DNA of 44,753 nt from an uncultured Gammaproteobacteria bacterium (GCA_913009875.1 CAJVYS010000012.1:1-44753), one strand, 5' to 3'. Shown: positions 8,721 through 17,189, numbered from the stretch's first letter. Notes: generated from the letters alone by a model not told the origin. Made by a program: numbers and translations.

Positions 8721-10304
8721 ATGAACACGCAAAACCATCCGGCACTGATCAGTGCTCTGCTCGACCCCACCGCCTATGACCACCCGTGCCGGGATATCCA
8801 GCTCATCGAGACACACATCTCCTGGCTCCTCCTCACCGGCGACTACGCCTACAAGATCAAGAAGCCGGTGAACTTTGGCTTTCTGGACTTCTCCACCCTG
8901 CCCCTGCGCCAGCACTTCTGTACAGAGGAGATCCGGCTCAATGCCCGCCTTGCCCCGCAGATCTATCTGCGGGTAGTTCGCATTTCTGGAAGCGCCACAG
9001 AGCCCCACATCAATGGCGATGGGCCAGTATTGGAATACGCGGTAAAAATGCGTCAGTTCGACAATTCCGGTCTGTTTGACCAACTCATCGCGAGCAGCCG
9101 GCTAAGCCCGCAGATCATCAGCGACACGGCCGACACCCTGGCACGCTTCCACGGGGAAATAGCCGTCGCCGGGCCGGGCTCACCCTTTGGCGAACCCGAC
9201 GCAGTACACCGGCCAGTGTGCGAAAACTTCGAGCAGTTGGAGCAACACGCAGCAGGCTTCCTCGCCATAAATGAACACCACGACACCTTCCAACACATCC
9301 GCCAGTGGAGCGAACAGACATTTACTGCGCTCGAAACCGTCCTTGCCCAACGAAAAACAGATGGCTTCATCCGCGAATGCCACGGCGATCTGCATCTGGG
9401 TAATATTGTATTGATCGACGGACAGGTCACGCCCTTCGACGGCATCGAATTCAACGAAAATCTGCGCTGGATCGACATCATGAGCGAAATAGCATTCCTG
9501 CTCATGGACCTGCAGGATCACGGCCGTGCCGACCTCGCCCATCGCCTGCTCAATGCCTGGCTGGAGATCAGCGGCGATTACGGCGGGCTGGCGGTTCTAC
9601 GCTATTACCAGTGCTACCGTGCCATGGTGCGGGCCAAGGTGGCCGCATTACGCAGCGAGCAGGTTGGACCGGAAAAGACACAAGCCGAACTGGCCAACTA
9701 TTTATCATTGGCCGAGCAATACACCCAACCCACCCGGCCGGCACTACTTATTACCCACGGACTGTCCGGCTCCGGTAAAAGCTGGCTGACGCAGGCCCTG
9801 CTGGAGGCTACCGGTGCCATCCGCCTGCGCTCGGACGTGGAACGCAAACGCCTCGCAGGGCTGGACCCGCTGTCACGCACGGCGTCCGCGCCGGGCGCGG
9901 GACTCTACGGTGCCGAATCCACGCATCGCACCTTTGAACATCTGGCGATGCTGGCCCGGCAGATTCTGCACGCAGGCTACGTGACGGTAGTGGACGCTAC
10001 CTTCATCAAACGCGCCGAGCGGGAGCGCTTCCGGCAACTGGCGCATTCACTCGCCGTCCCCTTTCGCATCATTCACTGCAAGGCCGACACCGACACCCTG
10101 CACCAGCGCATCGAGACGCGGCAGGCCGAAGGTCGGGACGCCTCCGAGGCCGGACTGGCCGTGCTGGAGCTGCAAATGGCAAATCAGGAACTACTAAGTG
10201 AAGACGAACTGCGCAAGACCTTCATCGTGGACACGTCCGGCGACGTGGATCTATCCCCCATCGAGGCCTGGCTGAAAGACCTCGACCCGCCCCCCTCACC
10301 ATAG
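8721..10304 (+). CDS. Fusion of APH-like kinase domain and P-loop (zeta/AAA_33-type) kinase domain
   Basis: The 527 residues contain two kinase modules. Residues 1-335 resemble the aminoglycoside phosphotransferase fold, with an early Lys-rich strand (YAYKIKKPVNFGFLDF), catalytic loop HGDLHLGN at 221-228 and metal-binding D240 in FDGIEF. Residues 340-527 have Walker A GLSGSGKS at 347-354 and a zeta-toxin/AAA_33-like layout, with RLRSDVERKRLAGL and VVDATFIKRAERERFRQLA following. Such fusions are widespread in proteobacteria; the substrate is unknown and antibiotic resistance should not be inferred. AAGGGGA lies about 15 bp before the ATG. The TAG stop is part of the first REP unit of the adjoining array. 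Confidence 0.85.
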   Translation: MNTQNHPALISALLDPTAYDHPCRDIQLIETHISWLLLTGDYAYKIKKPVNFGFLDFSTLPLRQHFCTEEIRLNARLAPQIYLRVVRISGSATEPHINGDGPVLEYAVKMRQFDNSGLFDQLIASSRLSPQIISDTADTLARFHGEIAVAGPGSPFGEPDAVHRPVCENFEQLEQHAAGFLAINEHHDTFQHIRQWSEQTFTALETVLAQRKTDGFIRECHGDLHLGNIVLIDGQVTPFDGIEFNENLRWIDIMSEIAFLLMDLQDHGRADLAHRLLNAWLEISGDYGGLAVLRYYQCYRAMVRAKVAALRSEQVGPEKTQAELANYLSLAEQYTQPTRPALLITHGLSGSGKSWLTQALLEATGAIRLRSDVERKRLAGLDPLSRTASAPGAGLYGAESTHRTFEHLAMLARQILHAGYVTVVDATFIKRAERERFRQLAHSLAVPFRIIHCKADTDTLHQRIETRQAEGRDASEAGLAVLELQMANQELLSEDELRKTFIVDTSGDVDLSPIEAWLKDLDPPPSP

Positions 10305-10650
10305 CGTGCGCCATGCGCACAACTCCACCCCACCGCATAACCCTTGTGCGCACGGCGCACACTACGAGCGATAAAAAACCGAATTGGCCCCACACCGTAG
10401 TGTGCGCCATGCGCACAACTCACCCCACCGCATAACCCTTGTGCGCACGGCGCACACTACGAGCGATAAAAAACCGAATTGGCCCCATACCGTAGTGTGC
10501 GCCATGCGCACAACTCACCCCACCGCAAAATCCTTGTGCGCACGGCGCACACTACGAGCGATAAAAAACCGAATTGGCCCCACACCGTAGTGTGCGCCAT
10601 GCGCACAACTCACCCCACCGCATAACCCTTGTGCGCACGGCGCACACTAC
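10301..10650. repeat. Tandem array of four REPINs, family GTAGTGTGCGCCRTGCGCAC, 95-bp period
   Basis: Four REPINs lie at 10301-10365, 10397-10460, 10492-10555 and 10587-10650. Each has the REP GTAGTGTGCGCCATGCGCAC, a 24-bp linker, and the inverted REP GTGCGCACGGCGCACACTAC. Every REP folds on its own (GTGCGC-cat-GCGCAC) and the two halves pair with each other. The three 31-bp spacers (GAGCGATAAAAAACCGAATT onward) are almost identical, so the array grew by tandem duplication of a 95-bp unit. The first copy starts ATAG instead of GTAG and supplies the stop codon of the upstream gene. The RAYT gene follows 17 bp later. Confidence 0.95.
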
Positions 10651-10667
10651 GGCTTCCTGTAGCCTGA

Positions 10668-11219
10668 TCATGCCGGCTCGCCAAAACTTTGCATCTTCCC
10701 CGCGCAAGGATCGATCCCACCCCAATCCGCGGGATAAACACCCCTTGCCACATAACGGTGAAAACTGGAATACGGCCAATCCACGGCCGCCCCGACATGG
10801 CCATGTTTCACCGGGTTCCAATGGATGTAGTCCATGTGTGCCTCGAAGTCGCTGTCGTCCCTGATCTGATGCTCCCAAAAGCGCCGTTGCCACAGGCCCG
10901 ATTCTCGTCGCTTCAAATGGGAGACATTGACCGGGCCGGGGTGAAGACCTCGGGTCATCTGACTGACCAGCCGCTTGATAAGGCTCCATCGCATGGCGTA
11001 GTCCGCATCGGCTTCCGGCAGGGTCCAGATGCAGTGCAAATGATCCGGCAGCAATACGAAGGCATCGATATCGAACGGGTATCGCCGTTTGACCGTTCGA
11101 AAGCCTTCCTTCAATGCACGGTAATACGCCGGCTCCGTCAACACGGCCCGGCGCTTGTGGGTACAGACCGTGAAAAAATAGCTAGCCCCCGGTGTCCGGG
11201 CGCGGCGGTAGGTGGCCAT
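10668..11219 (-). CDS. REP-associated tyrosine transposase (RAYT, Y1 family)
   Basis: This is a single-domain Y1 transposase (IS200/IS605-like fold) that processes REP hairpins as single strands. In 183 residues it shows the metal-binding HxH pair H60/H62 in LLPDHLHCIW and the nucleophile Y131 in MDYIHWNPVKHG. Also present are the family block LWQRRFWEHQIRDD at 109-122 and an N-terminal YFFTVCTHKRR strand. AAGGA lies 6 bp before the ATG, so the gene looks translatable and intact. Copies of one REP family flank it on both sides (10301-10650 and 11276-11452), the organisation known for RAYTs. It sits between two convergent genes, where insertion does little harm. Confidence 0.93.
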   Translation of the reverse strand: MATYRRARTPGASYFFTVCTHKRRAVLTEPAYYRALKEGFRTVKRRYPFDIDAFVLLPDHLHCIWTLPEADADYAMRWSLIKRLVSQMTRGLHPGPVNVSHLKRRESGLWQRRFWEHQIRDDSDFEAHMDYIHWNPVKHGHVGAAVDWPYSSFHRYVARGVYPADWGGIDPCAGKMQSFGEPA

Positions 11220-11275
11220 CCGTCATCCTTGAAAATTCCTCTCCACGTGGCACACGTTGCCATGAACCACCACAA

Positions 11276-11452
11276 GTAGCGTGCGCTGTGCGCACGATTG
11301 GAACCACAGGGCATAATGCGCTCATGGCGCACGCAATCTCAACCACCCCTTCAGGTAGCGTGCGCCGTGCACACGATTGATTCCGTTGCCTATTTTCGTG
11401 CGCATGGCGCACACTACATAACTGGAATTCGCGTAGCGTGCGCCGTGCGCAC
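11276..11452. repeat. Second REP cluster flanking the RAYT gene, same family, more diverged
   Basis: It contains GTAGCGTGCGCTGTGCGCAC at 11276-11295 with a degraded partner near 11316-11335, an intact REPIN at 11355-11417 (GTAGCGTGCGCCGTGCACAC paired with GTGCGCATGGCGCACACTAC), and a single REP at 11433-11452. The last ends two bases before the stop of the PQQ dehydrogenase gene. The first REP starts 56 bp upstream of the RAYT start codon, so hairpins lie in or next to its leader. Most copies read GTAGCG, against GTAGTG in the tandem array. Confidence 0.9.
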
Positions 11453-11454
11453 GA

Positions 11455-12606
11455 TCACTCCGCCTCTCCGATGCGATAAAGACCACCATTGTGATGCACC
11501 ACGTAGAGTTCACCATCATTCCCCTCACCAAAGGACGAGATCCTCAACGAAGTATCCAGCAGCAGACGATTCTCGAAGCCACCACTGTTATCCGGGAACA
11601 GCCCCCAGATCTTTCCACTGCAGTAATCGCCGTACAGATACACGCCATCCAAACCCTCTATGGCCTTGCCGCGATAGACGTAACCCCCGGTCACCGAGCA
11701 ATCTGAACCGGTTGCGTATTCGGCCACCGGGTCGATGAGACCGCTGCTGTCACATCGGACCGTGTTGTAACAGTGCGCACCCTCGCGAATATTCCAACCG
11801 TAGTTGCCGCCGAGCTGGATGCGATTAATCTCCTCCCACTTATTCTGTCCCACGTCGGCCAACCACAGCTCACCGGTCTTGCGATCAAAGCTCCAGCGCC
11901 AGGGATTGCGTAGACCCCAGGCATAGATTTCGGCGCGGCCACCGTCCTGGGCGAAGGGATTGTCGGCGGGGATGGTATAGCCGTTGTCGCCGCTGACATC
12001 GATGCGCAACATGGCGCCGAGCAGGTTATTTTTATTCTGGCTATTGCCATCAGGGTCGCCAGAACCACCACCGTCGCCGAAACCGATATAGAGATAGCCA
12101 TCCGGGCCGAAGGCGATCTGCCCACCGTTGTGATTACCCTTGGGCTGGTCGAGGGTGAGCAGCACATGTTCAGAATCTGCGTCCAGAGTCAGTCCGTCAT
12201 TGTGGCTCACGAAACGGGAAATCACGGATTGCAAATTATCACGCGTGTAAGACAGATAAAGCCGGCTATTTGTCGCAAAATCAGGGTCGAAGGCCATGCC
12301 CAGCAGTCCTGCCTCATTGGGGCCGCTGTTAACACGGGCCCTGATGTCGGCAAACAATGTCGCCGGCTGGCCATCAAGCAAACGTTGAATACGCCCCAGC
12401 TGTTCCACCACATAGACGGCATTGGCGGGGCCAGCAATGAATGCCAGCGGGCGGCTAAACTGTTCCGTCTCGAACACCGGCGTCAGAGCAATATCTGAAA
12501 AGCTGTCATCGACAGGCGGAGGGGGCACATCGGCATTGTCACGTGCACAACCCGCCTGTGCACCGATCAGCAACAGCAGTGGGGCTATCCACAATTTCCC
12601 AGACAT
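11455..12606 (-). CDS. PQQ-dependent sugar dehydrogenase (GDH/sorbosone type) lipoprotein
   Basis: This is an envelope-anchored six-bladed beta-propeller oxidoreductase of the soluble glucose/sorbosone dehydrogenase type. The signal ends in lipobox AQAGC with lipidated C20. Family segments follow: GLLGMAFDPDF, GNHNGGQIAFGPDGYLYIG (with the candidate catalytic histidine), LLGAMLRIDV, AWGLRNPWRWSFD and GGNYGWN. Its length of 383 is normal for the family. The true substrate cannot be read from sequence; many members oxidise sugars or polyols, and some lack activity. Expression could feed electrons into the periplasmic cytochromes, but no PQQ synthesis genes are in view. Confidence 0.88.
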   Translation of the reverse strand: MSGKLWIAPLLLLIGAQAGCARDNADVPPPPVDDSFSDIALTPVFETEQFSRPLAFIAGPANAVYVVEQLGRIQRLLDGQPATLFADIRARVNSGPNEAGLLGMAFDPDFATNSRLYLSYTRDNLQSVISRFVSHNDGLTLDADSEHVLLTLDQPKGNHNGGQIAFGPDGYLYIGFGDGGGSGDPDGNSQNKNNLLGAMLRIDVSGDNGYTIPADNPFAQDGGRAEIYAWGLRNPWRWSFDRKTGELWLADVGQNKWEEINRIQLGGNYGWNIREGAHCYNTVRCDSSGLIDPVAEYATGSDCSVTGGYVYRGKAIEGLDGVYLYGDYCSGKIWGLFPDNSGGFENRLLLDTSLRISSFGEGNDGELYVVHHNGGLYRIGEAE

Positions 12607-12728
12607 GTTTAACCTCCTTGTTTTATTCCTTTTTCAGGGTGCGGACAGGCGGACAGACTGTGTAGAATGGTAACAACCGTCGTAAAAAAACGGCACGCAT
12701 TCGCCATGTCCTCAGTCAAGGATACAGT

Positions 12729-13547
12729 TTGGACCCCATATCCGAAAATGTCACCACCCATGCCGCCAGCCAGCTCGCCATCGACGCCCGCAACGATACG
12801 TCATGCAGCCGCGAACTGGCGCGGCAGCTCGGCCTGCCCCTCTGCCGGTCGGACCAAGGCTGTGGTGCATTCGCCTATCTGCTGACCTGGATTGCCGACA
12901 GCGGAAATACCAGTGAACCGCTGGCCCTGCGGGACACCAGCGGTGGCAGCGGCGACCCGCTGTGGGTGGATTTCGTTGCGGGAAAGATGGGCCACCGCCG
13001 GCACTTCGGCGGTGGCCGCGGCCAGCCGCTGGCACGGGCGATGGGGCTAAAGGGGGGCGCCTATCCAGTCATCGTGGATGCTACCGCAGGGCTGGGTCGC
13101 GATGGCTTTGTACTCGCCAGCCTCGGCGCACGGGTCACCTTACTGGAGCGTTCGCCAGTGATGGCCGCACTGTTGGCCGATGGGCTGGAGCGCGCCCGCC
13201 AGCACCATGAGACCCGCCTCATTATTGACCAACATTTGCAGTTAGTGAATACGGATGCCGCTGCATGGCTGCGGCAGTGTCCGCCACAGGAACGCCCGGA
13301 CGTGGTCTATCTCGACCCCATGTACCCGCACCGCAGCAAGAGTGCGCTGGTAAAAAAAGAGATGCGTGCCCTGCGCGCCATGGTGGGTGATGACGCGGAT
13401 GCCCCGACCCTGCTGGCCGCAGCGCTGGAGTCCGCAACGAAACGTGTGGTGGTCAAACGACCCACGGGAGCACCATCGCTGGCAGGGCCGAAGCCTTCGG
13501 GTGACATAGCGTCGAAAAACACCCGTTACGATTTATATGCCTGCTGA
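12729..13547 (+). CDS. rsmJ: 16S rRNA (guanine(1516)-N(2))-methyltransferase RsmJ
   Basis: RsmJ methylates G1516 of 16S rRNA using S-adenosylmethionine. The 272-residue product has the SAM-binding motif DATAGLGRDGFVLASLGA, an acidic loop LLERSP, and the catalytic-type motif YLDPMYPHR. The C-terminus VVKRPTGAPSL is typical. The start is TTG at 12729, supported by AAGGA (12718-12722) with a 6-bp spacer; no in-frame ATG fits the family N-terminus. It is divergent from the PQQ dehydrogenase across 122 bp and converges on the receiver-domain gene across a REPIN. Confidence 0.93.
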   Translation: MDPISENVTTHAASQLAIDARNDTSCSRELARQLGLPLCRSDQGCGAFAYLLTWIADSGNTSEPLALRDTSGGSGDPLWVDFVAGKMGHRRHFGGGRGQPLARAMGLKGGAYPVIVDATAGLGRDGFVLASLGARVTLLERSPVMAALLADGLERARQHHETRLIIDQHLQLVNTDAAAWLRQCPPQERPDVVYLDPMYPHRSKSALVKKEMRALRAMVGDDADAPTLLAAALESATKRVVVKRPTGAPSLAGPKPSGDIASKNTRYDLYAC

Positions 13548-13604
13548 ATTCCGGCCATTCAACAGATCAACCCAACGGCAATTAAATACATCGCACATCC
13601 ACCC

Positions 13605-13666
13605 GTAGGAGCGGCCCCTCAGGCCGCGATGATTCAGGTTATCGCGGCCTGAGGGGCCGCTCCTAC
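13605..13666. repeat. REPIN, family GTAGGAGCGGCCCCTCAGGCCGCGA
   Basis: GTAGGAGCGGCCCCTCAGGC with its CGCGAT tail is mirrored by ATCGCGGCCTGAGGGGCCGC plus TCCTAC, 10 bp apart. It sits between the convergent rsmJ and receiver-domain genes, where the long RNA hairpin could end transcription from either side. A diverged copy is at 24115-24184. Confidence 0.88.
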
Positions 13667-13704
13667 ATGGTCTGTTTTATTACTGGGTTACTGGCCCCCA
13701 ATCG

Positions 13705-14298
13705 CTATTGCAGGCAGTCGCCCTGCACACGAGGTTCGAAGCTCAGACCAATGGTCTCGAAAAGCATCCGGCTGCTGAGCGGCTTCGGCACACAGGCCTC
13801 AGCACCGGCCATCAGAATCCGCTGTTTCAACGCCACATCATCGGTACGGGTCAGGGCAATAATGCGCACCCCATGCGAGGCCGGGTCGGTCTTGATGCGC
13901 CGGCAGATCTCAAAACCGTCGTGGCGCGGCAGGTGGAAATCCAGCAGGACCACATCCGGGCGGAAAGCGAGCATTTTACGTCCAGCCTCGAAGGCATCGT
14001 GCACCGCGCAGACCTCCAGCGTCCCCGAGGACGTATCGAAAAGATTCATCAGCAGCTGGGATATCCGGCGATCACTCTCCACGATCAGAATGCGCAGCTT
14101 TCCCCGGTCAGGACGGCTCAGGCCGATACTCTGCTCGCGGGCAAAATGGTGCACATCCTGCAAATTGAATTGACGACGGCCACCCACATCGATATGGACA
14201 TGCAGCATGCCCTGCTGCAGCCATTCGCACACAGTAACCGGTGACGTCATCAACAGGGCGGTCACTTCTTCGTCACTCAGATTGGTTTTTTTCGCCAT
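13705..14298 (-). CDS. HTH (MerR/excisionase-like) protein with C-terminal receiver domain
   Basis: This looks like a signalling protein with its DNA-binding part first. Numbering from the upstream ATG at 14322, residues 14-62 form an excisionase-like winged helix (LSDEEVTALLMTSPVTVCEW, HIDVGGRRQFNLQDV) and residues 76-195 a response-regulator receiver. The receiver has acidic E82/S83/D84, phospho-acceptor D128 in LLDFHLPRHDG, T158 and K180 in PKPLS. Classical response regulators have the opposite order. The start at 14298 is chosen because GGAG lies 9 bp upstream; 14322 would add eight residues and has no ribosome site. No kinase is adjacent, so its partner is unknown. Confidence 0.82.
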   Translation of the reverse strand: MAKKTNLSDEEVTALLMTSPVTVCEWLQQGMLHVHIDVGGRRQFNLQDVHHFAREQSIGLSRPDRGKLRILIVESDRRISQLLMNLFDTSSGTLEVCAVHDAFEAGRKMLAFRPDVVLLDFHLPRHDGFEICRRIKTDPASHGVRIIALTRTDDVALKQRILMAGAEACVPKPLSSRMLFETIGLSFEPRVQGDCLQ

Positions 14299-14634
14299 TC
14301 CCACAAACTCCAGGCGAGCCATATCGCTCAGAGTGATTAGCGGCCAAATACGTGGCGGGCTTTAGGTGGCACCAGTGGTGGCGACGGCGCAGAGGATGCG
14401 GATTATCTCCGCTTCGCCGGCCAATGTGGGGGAACAGGCGGCCTGTTCTGGTCGGATCTGTAGGAGTGGGCCATGCCCACAACATCGTCGAACTGATTGT
14501 GGGAGCGGCTTCAGCCGCGAAGATTAAATCCAGCTTTCTTCGCGGCTAAAGCCACTCCCACATTTGTCGTGTTTTCCTGTCTGCCTTCGCAAAAATGGCT
14601 CGCCTATCCGGCGATCAGTCCATACCTGCCGGAA
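14299..14634. repeat. Intergenic region with two REP-type elements
   Basis: It holds a single REP at 14460-14481 (GTAGGAGTGGGCCATGCCCA) and a REPIN at 14499-14561 (GTGGGAGCGGCTTCAGCCGC mirrored by GCGGCTAAAGCCACTCCCAC). I see no coding sequence. The right part, 14562-14634, is featureless. Confidence 0.8.
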
Positions 14635-15849
14635 TCAGGGTGTGAAATAACCGTCGGTGAGGGTTTTCATGAAGGCGACGAGGTCGGCCTCTTCCTCCAC
14701 TGACAGCAACAGGTCACCGCTAAAGGTATCGTCCAGATTGTCAGCAACTTCCGGGTCAGGCCAGCAATCCACGAAGGGAACGGCGCTCCCAGAACAATTC
14801 TTCGGGTCACGCTCATTGTAGAAATTCACTACCTGCTCCAGGGTCGCCAGCGAACCATTGTGCATGTAAGGCGCGGTCAGCTCTACGTTACGCAAGGTGG
14901 GTATCTTAAATTTACCCTCCTCGCCGCTAATGCGTTTACCTAACCCTAGATCAACAAAGTTTGGAAGATAAGCATAAACAGGGTTGGCAGGATTGGGAGG
15001 CACGCCGATATTTGAGTAGCTAAAATCGGTAAATAGCACTCCGGATGAACCCCCGATCTTTTCCAGCTTGTGACACTCAGCACACCTGCCCTTGCCATCG
15101 ACCTGGAACAACTGGAAGCCATTCTCCTCGGCGCCCGTGAAGCTGGCCTTGCCCGCCTGCACGGCGTCGAACTTGGAGCTAAACGGCGCAAACATCGCCG
15201 TACTTTCAAAGGCAGCGATGGCCTCGGCTATCTGATTATAGGCGGTGGCCTCATTGCCACTGTCCAGACTGCTGGCGCCGAACACCTGTTTGAACATGTG
15301 CGCATAGGCCGCATCACGCACCTTGGCGACCACCGCCGCCTCGTTGGCCATATTCATCTCCTTCTGATTCAGGAACGGGCCCTTGGCCTGCTCCACCAGA
15401 TCCACAGCACGGCCATCGAGGAACTGGCCTCCGACATAACCAGGTTTGTTGGGGTTATTTAGAGGCGAACTGGAGTCATAGTAAAAACTGGGTGAGAATT
15501 GCGCATAGGCCGCCGTGGGGGCATTGCGGTCGCCAAACTCTCCCGCCTTCGAACCCTCGGAGACGGGCGCAGTGGATGTGCTGTCGGGATCAGCGAAGCC
15601 GCGGGCAGCGGGGCTACTGCCGACAGTGAGCAAGGTGAGGCTATGGCAACTCTCGCAGGACTGATTGCCGTTCTTTGACAGGTTTGTGTCCTCGTAAAGC
15701 ATCTTGCCGAGTGCGGCCTTTGACAAGCGTGAACCACCCGGATCATCCGTACTATCCCCACCACAGCCCGTCAGCAACAGGACAACACTCAACCCGGCAA
15801 ACACAACAGAATGTGAATCAACCCACAGTTTTTTACTATTACCCGTCAT
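14635..15849 (-). CDS. Di-haem cytochrome c peroxidase / MauG-family lipoprotein
   Basis: This is a periplasmic-facing di-haem enzyme of the bacterial cytochrome c peroxidase superfamily. The 404 residues carry a lipobox LLTGC (lipidated C29) and two haem c motifs, CESCH at 65-69 and CAECH at 256-260. Family segments include FLDGRAVDLVEQAKGPF, IAEAIAAFEST, FKIPTLRNVELTAPYMHNGS and the C-terminal LVAFMKTLT. YMHNGS supplies the likely sixth-ligand methionine of the high-potential haem. Substrate peroxide versus a MauG-like organic substrate cannot be decided here. The start codon lies only 36 bp from that of the divergent lpxR-like gene. Confidence 0.9.
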   Translation of the reverse strand: MTGNSKKLWVDSHSVVFAGLSVVLLLTGCGGDSTDDPGGSRLSKAALGKMLYEDTNLSKNGNQSCESCHSLTLLTVGSSPAARGFADPDSTSTAPVSEGSKAGEFGDRNAPTAAYAQFSPSFYYDSSSPLNNPNKPGYVGGQFLDGRAVDLVEQAKGPFLNQKEMNMANEAAVVAKVRDAAYAHMFKQVFGASSLDSGNEATAYNQIAEAIAAFESTAMFAPFSSKFDAVQAGKASFTGAEENGFQLFQVDGKGRCAECHKLEKIGGSSGVLFTDFSYSNIGVPPNPANPVYAYLPNFVDLGLGKRISGEEGKFKIPTLRNVELTAPYMHNGSLATLEQVVNFYNERDPKNCSGSAVPFVDCWPDPEVADNLDDTFSGDLLLSVEEEADLVAFMKTLTDGYFTP

Positions 15850-15885
15850 GTCACCGCAGCAAGACAGGGGTTATTATCTGGACAT

Positions 15886-16974
15886 ATGAATACCATCACT
15901 GACACTAGGCCGGACACCCGGCAGCGAATCCTTCCGCTACTGCTATTAACCTGTGGACTCATGATGGAACCCACCCAGGCCGGCACAGTAATACCCGCTG
16001 GCTGGCGTCTGTCGATGGACAACGATCTCACCGCCCCCAACAACAACGACCAGGATTTCACCGGCGGCATCTCGTTCAGCTACACCAGCGCCTCTCCCGC
16101 GACCGGTTTGTCCCGCCCACCCCGGATCAGCCTCGATGCCGTCATCGGTTTCATCGAGCAAACGGCGGGCATCGGCAGCGAGACACCACGGCGAACCTTC
16201 TACGCCACCGAGGCCGGCATGAGCGTCTTTACACCAACAGACACCCAGAGCCGTAAAGTGCAATATGATGACCGCCCCTATGCCAGCCTGCTCTTTCTCT
16301 CCAGCAGCCGGCAAACCCTGTTGGCCAATGACCGGCAGGCCATCACCCGAACCTTCACCCTGGGCGCCCTCGGTCTGGCCCTGAGCGCCGATGTGCAGAA
16401 TGCCATCCATCGCCCACTGGGCGTTGATCTGGCCAAGGGCTGGGACTATCAGGTCTCCACTGGCGGCGAGCCCACCCTGCGCTACAGCCTCAGCCGGCAG
16501 ACGCGACATTGGGCACGCAAAGGCACGAACGGCCTCGACTACGATCTCAGCTCAACACTCAAAGGCAGTCTCGGTTACCTGACCGATTTGGGCTGGGGCA
16601 TCAGCGGCCGCCTGGGCCGTATCAGCAGCCCCTGGTGGAGCGATAACCCGCTGCTGGAGGATTACGCCGAGCGCGGCAGCATCCACGCCACACGAGGCGC
16701 ATCACGCCGCCAATTCTATCTGTGGGGGGGGCTGTTTGTGCGTGCCCGGGTCTACAACGCCCTGCTGCAAGGGCAGTTCCGTGACAGTCCCGTGAGCTAT
16801 TCGCGCGCGCAACTGTACCCCGTCATCGCCAACGCCTGGGTTGGACTCGAATATGTGCTGGATGGCGGCATCCGGGTGGGCTACAGCTGGCACGGCGAGA
16901 CGACGGAGGTCAGGCACGGCAAGGGCAGTCGCAATATGACCTGGGGCAGCCTGAGCATTACAGGAAGTTTTTAG
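15886..16974 (+). CDS. lpxR: LpxR-family lipid A 3'-O-deacylase (outer membrane)
   Basis: LpxR removes the 3'-acyloxyacyl chain of lipid A in the outer membrane. The 362-residue protein has a signal segment (about 14-32), then LSMDNDLTAPNNNDQDFTGG with N46/D47 in the position of the catalytic Asn-Asp pair. DRPYASLLFL follows near 129, and QNAIHRPLG has H175 matching the essential histidine. It ends with an aromatic residue like a beta-barrel. Assignment to the LpxR family is firm; activity is inferred. The ATG at 15886 has no clear ribosome site. The 36-bp divergent gap is too short for two independent promoters, so they must overlap each other or reach into coding sequence. Confidence 0.85.
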   Translation: MNTITDTRPDTRQRILPLLLLTCGLMMEPTQAGTVIPAGWRLSMDNDLTAPNNNDQDFTGGISFSYTSASPATGLSRPPRISLDAVIGFIEQTAGIGSETPRRTFYATEAGMSVFTPTDTQSRKVQYDDRPYASLLFLSSSRQTLLANDRQAITRTFTLGALGLALSADVQNAIHRPLGVDLAKGWDYQVSTGGEPTLRYSLSRQTRHWARKGTNGLDYDLSSTLKGSLGYLTDLGWGISGRLGRISSPWWSDNPLLEDYAERGSIHATRGASRRQFYLWGGLFVRARVYNALLQGQFRDSPVSYSRAQLYPVIANAWVGLEYVLDGGIRVGYSWHGETTEVRHGKGSRNMTWGSLSITGSF

Positions 16975-17000
16975 TAGGCGAGCTGACGGGGTATTGTATT

Positions 17001-17064
17001 GTAGGAGCGACTTTAGTCGCGAATGGCATACCACCATGACTATCGCGGCTAAAGCCGCTCCAAC
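17001..17064. repeat. REPIN, family GTAGGAGCGACTTTAGTCGCGA
   Basis: GTAGGAGCGACTTTAGTCGC at 17001 is paired with ATCGCGGCTAAAGCCGCTCC ending near 17064. The two halves differ by a compensated change (GACT/AGTC against GGCT/AGCC), which keeps each half's own hairpin. It sits downstream of the convergent lpxR-like and pgpA genes. Confidence 0.85.
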
Positions 17065-17135
17065 AACGCTGCACCAATAATAGGCGCTTGAGGCGAGCAG
17101 CGGGGAATCAAACCCCAAGTGATTGAAAATTTTTT

Positions 17136-17170
17136 ACTCCGTGTACCTCCGTGTCCTCTGTGGCAACAAA
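17136..17170. repeat. Single arm of the GCCACAGAGGCAC repeat family
   Basis: ACTCCGTGTACCTCCGTGTC followed by CTCTGTGGCAACAA is one arm of the dispersed family, without a partner nearby. It ends 20 bp before the pgpA stop codon. Confidence 0.6.
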
Positions 17171-17189
17171 CAATCCCTTTCACGCACTC

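Noticed and set aside
8721-10304. Aminoglycoside resistance gene
   Set aside because: Only the fold is shared; the fusion to a P-loop kinase is a widespread uncharacterised family, and there is no resistance-gene context.
10384-10590. Small proteins encoded in the REPIN array
   Set aside because: The frames consist only of repeated REP sequence and lack ribosome binding sites.
10301-10650. CRISPR array
   Set aside because: The repeats are palindromic REP pairs, and the spacers are nearly identical and only three in number. No cas gene is nearby; the adjacent gene is a RAYT.
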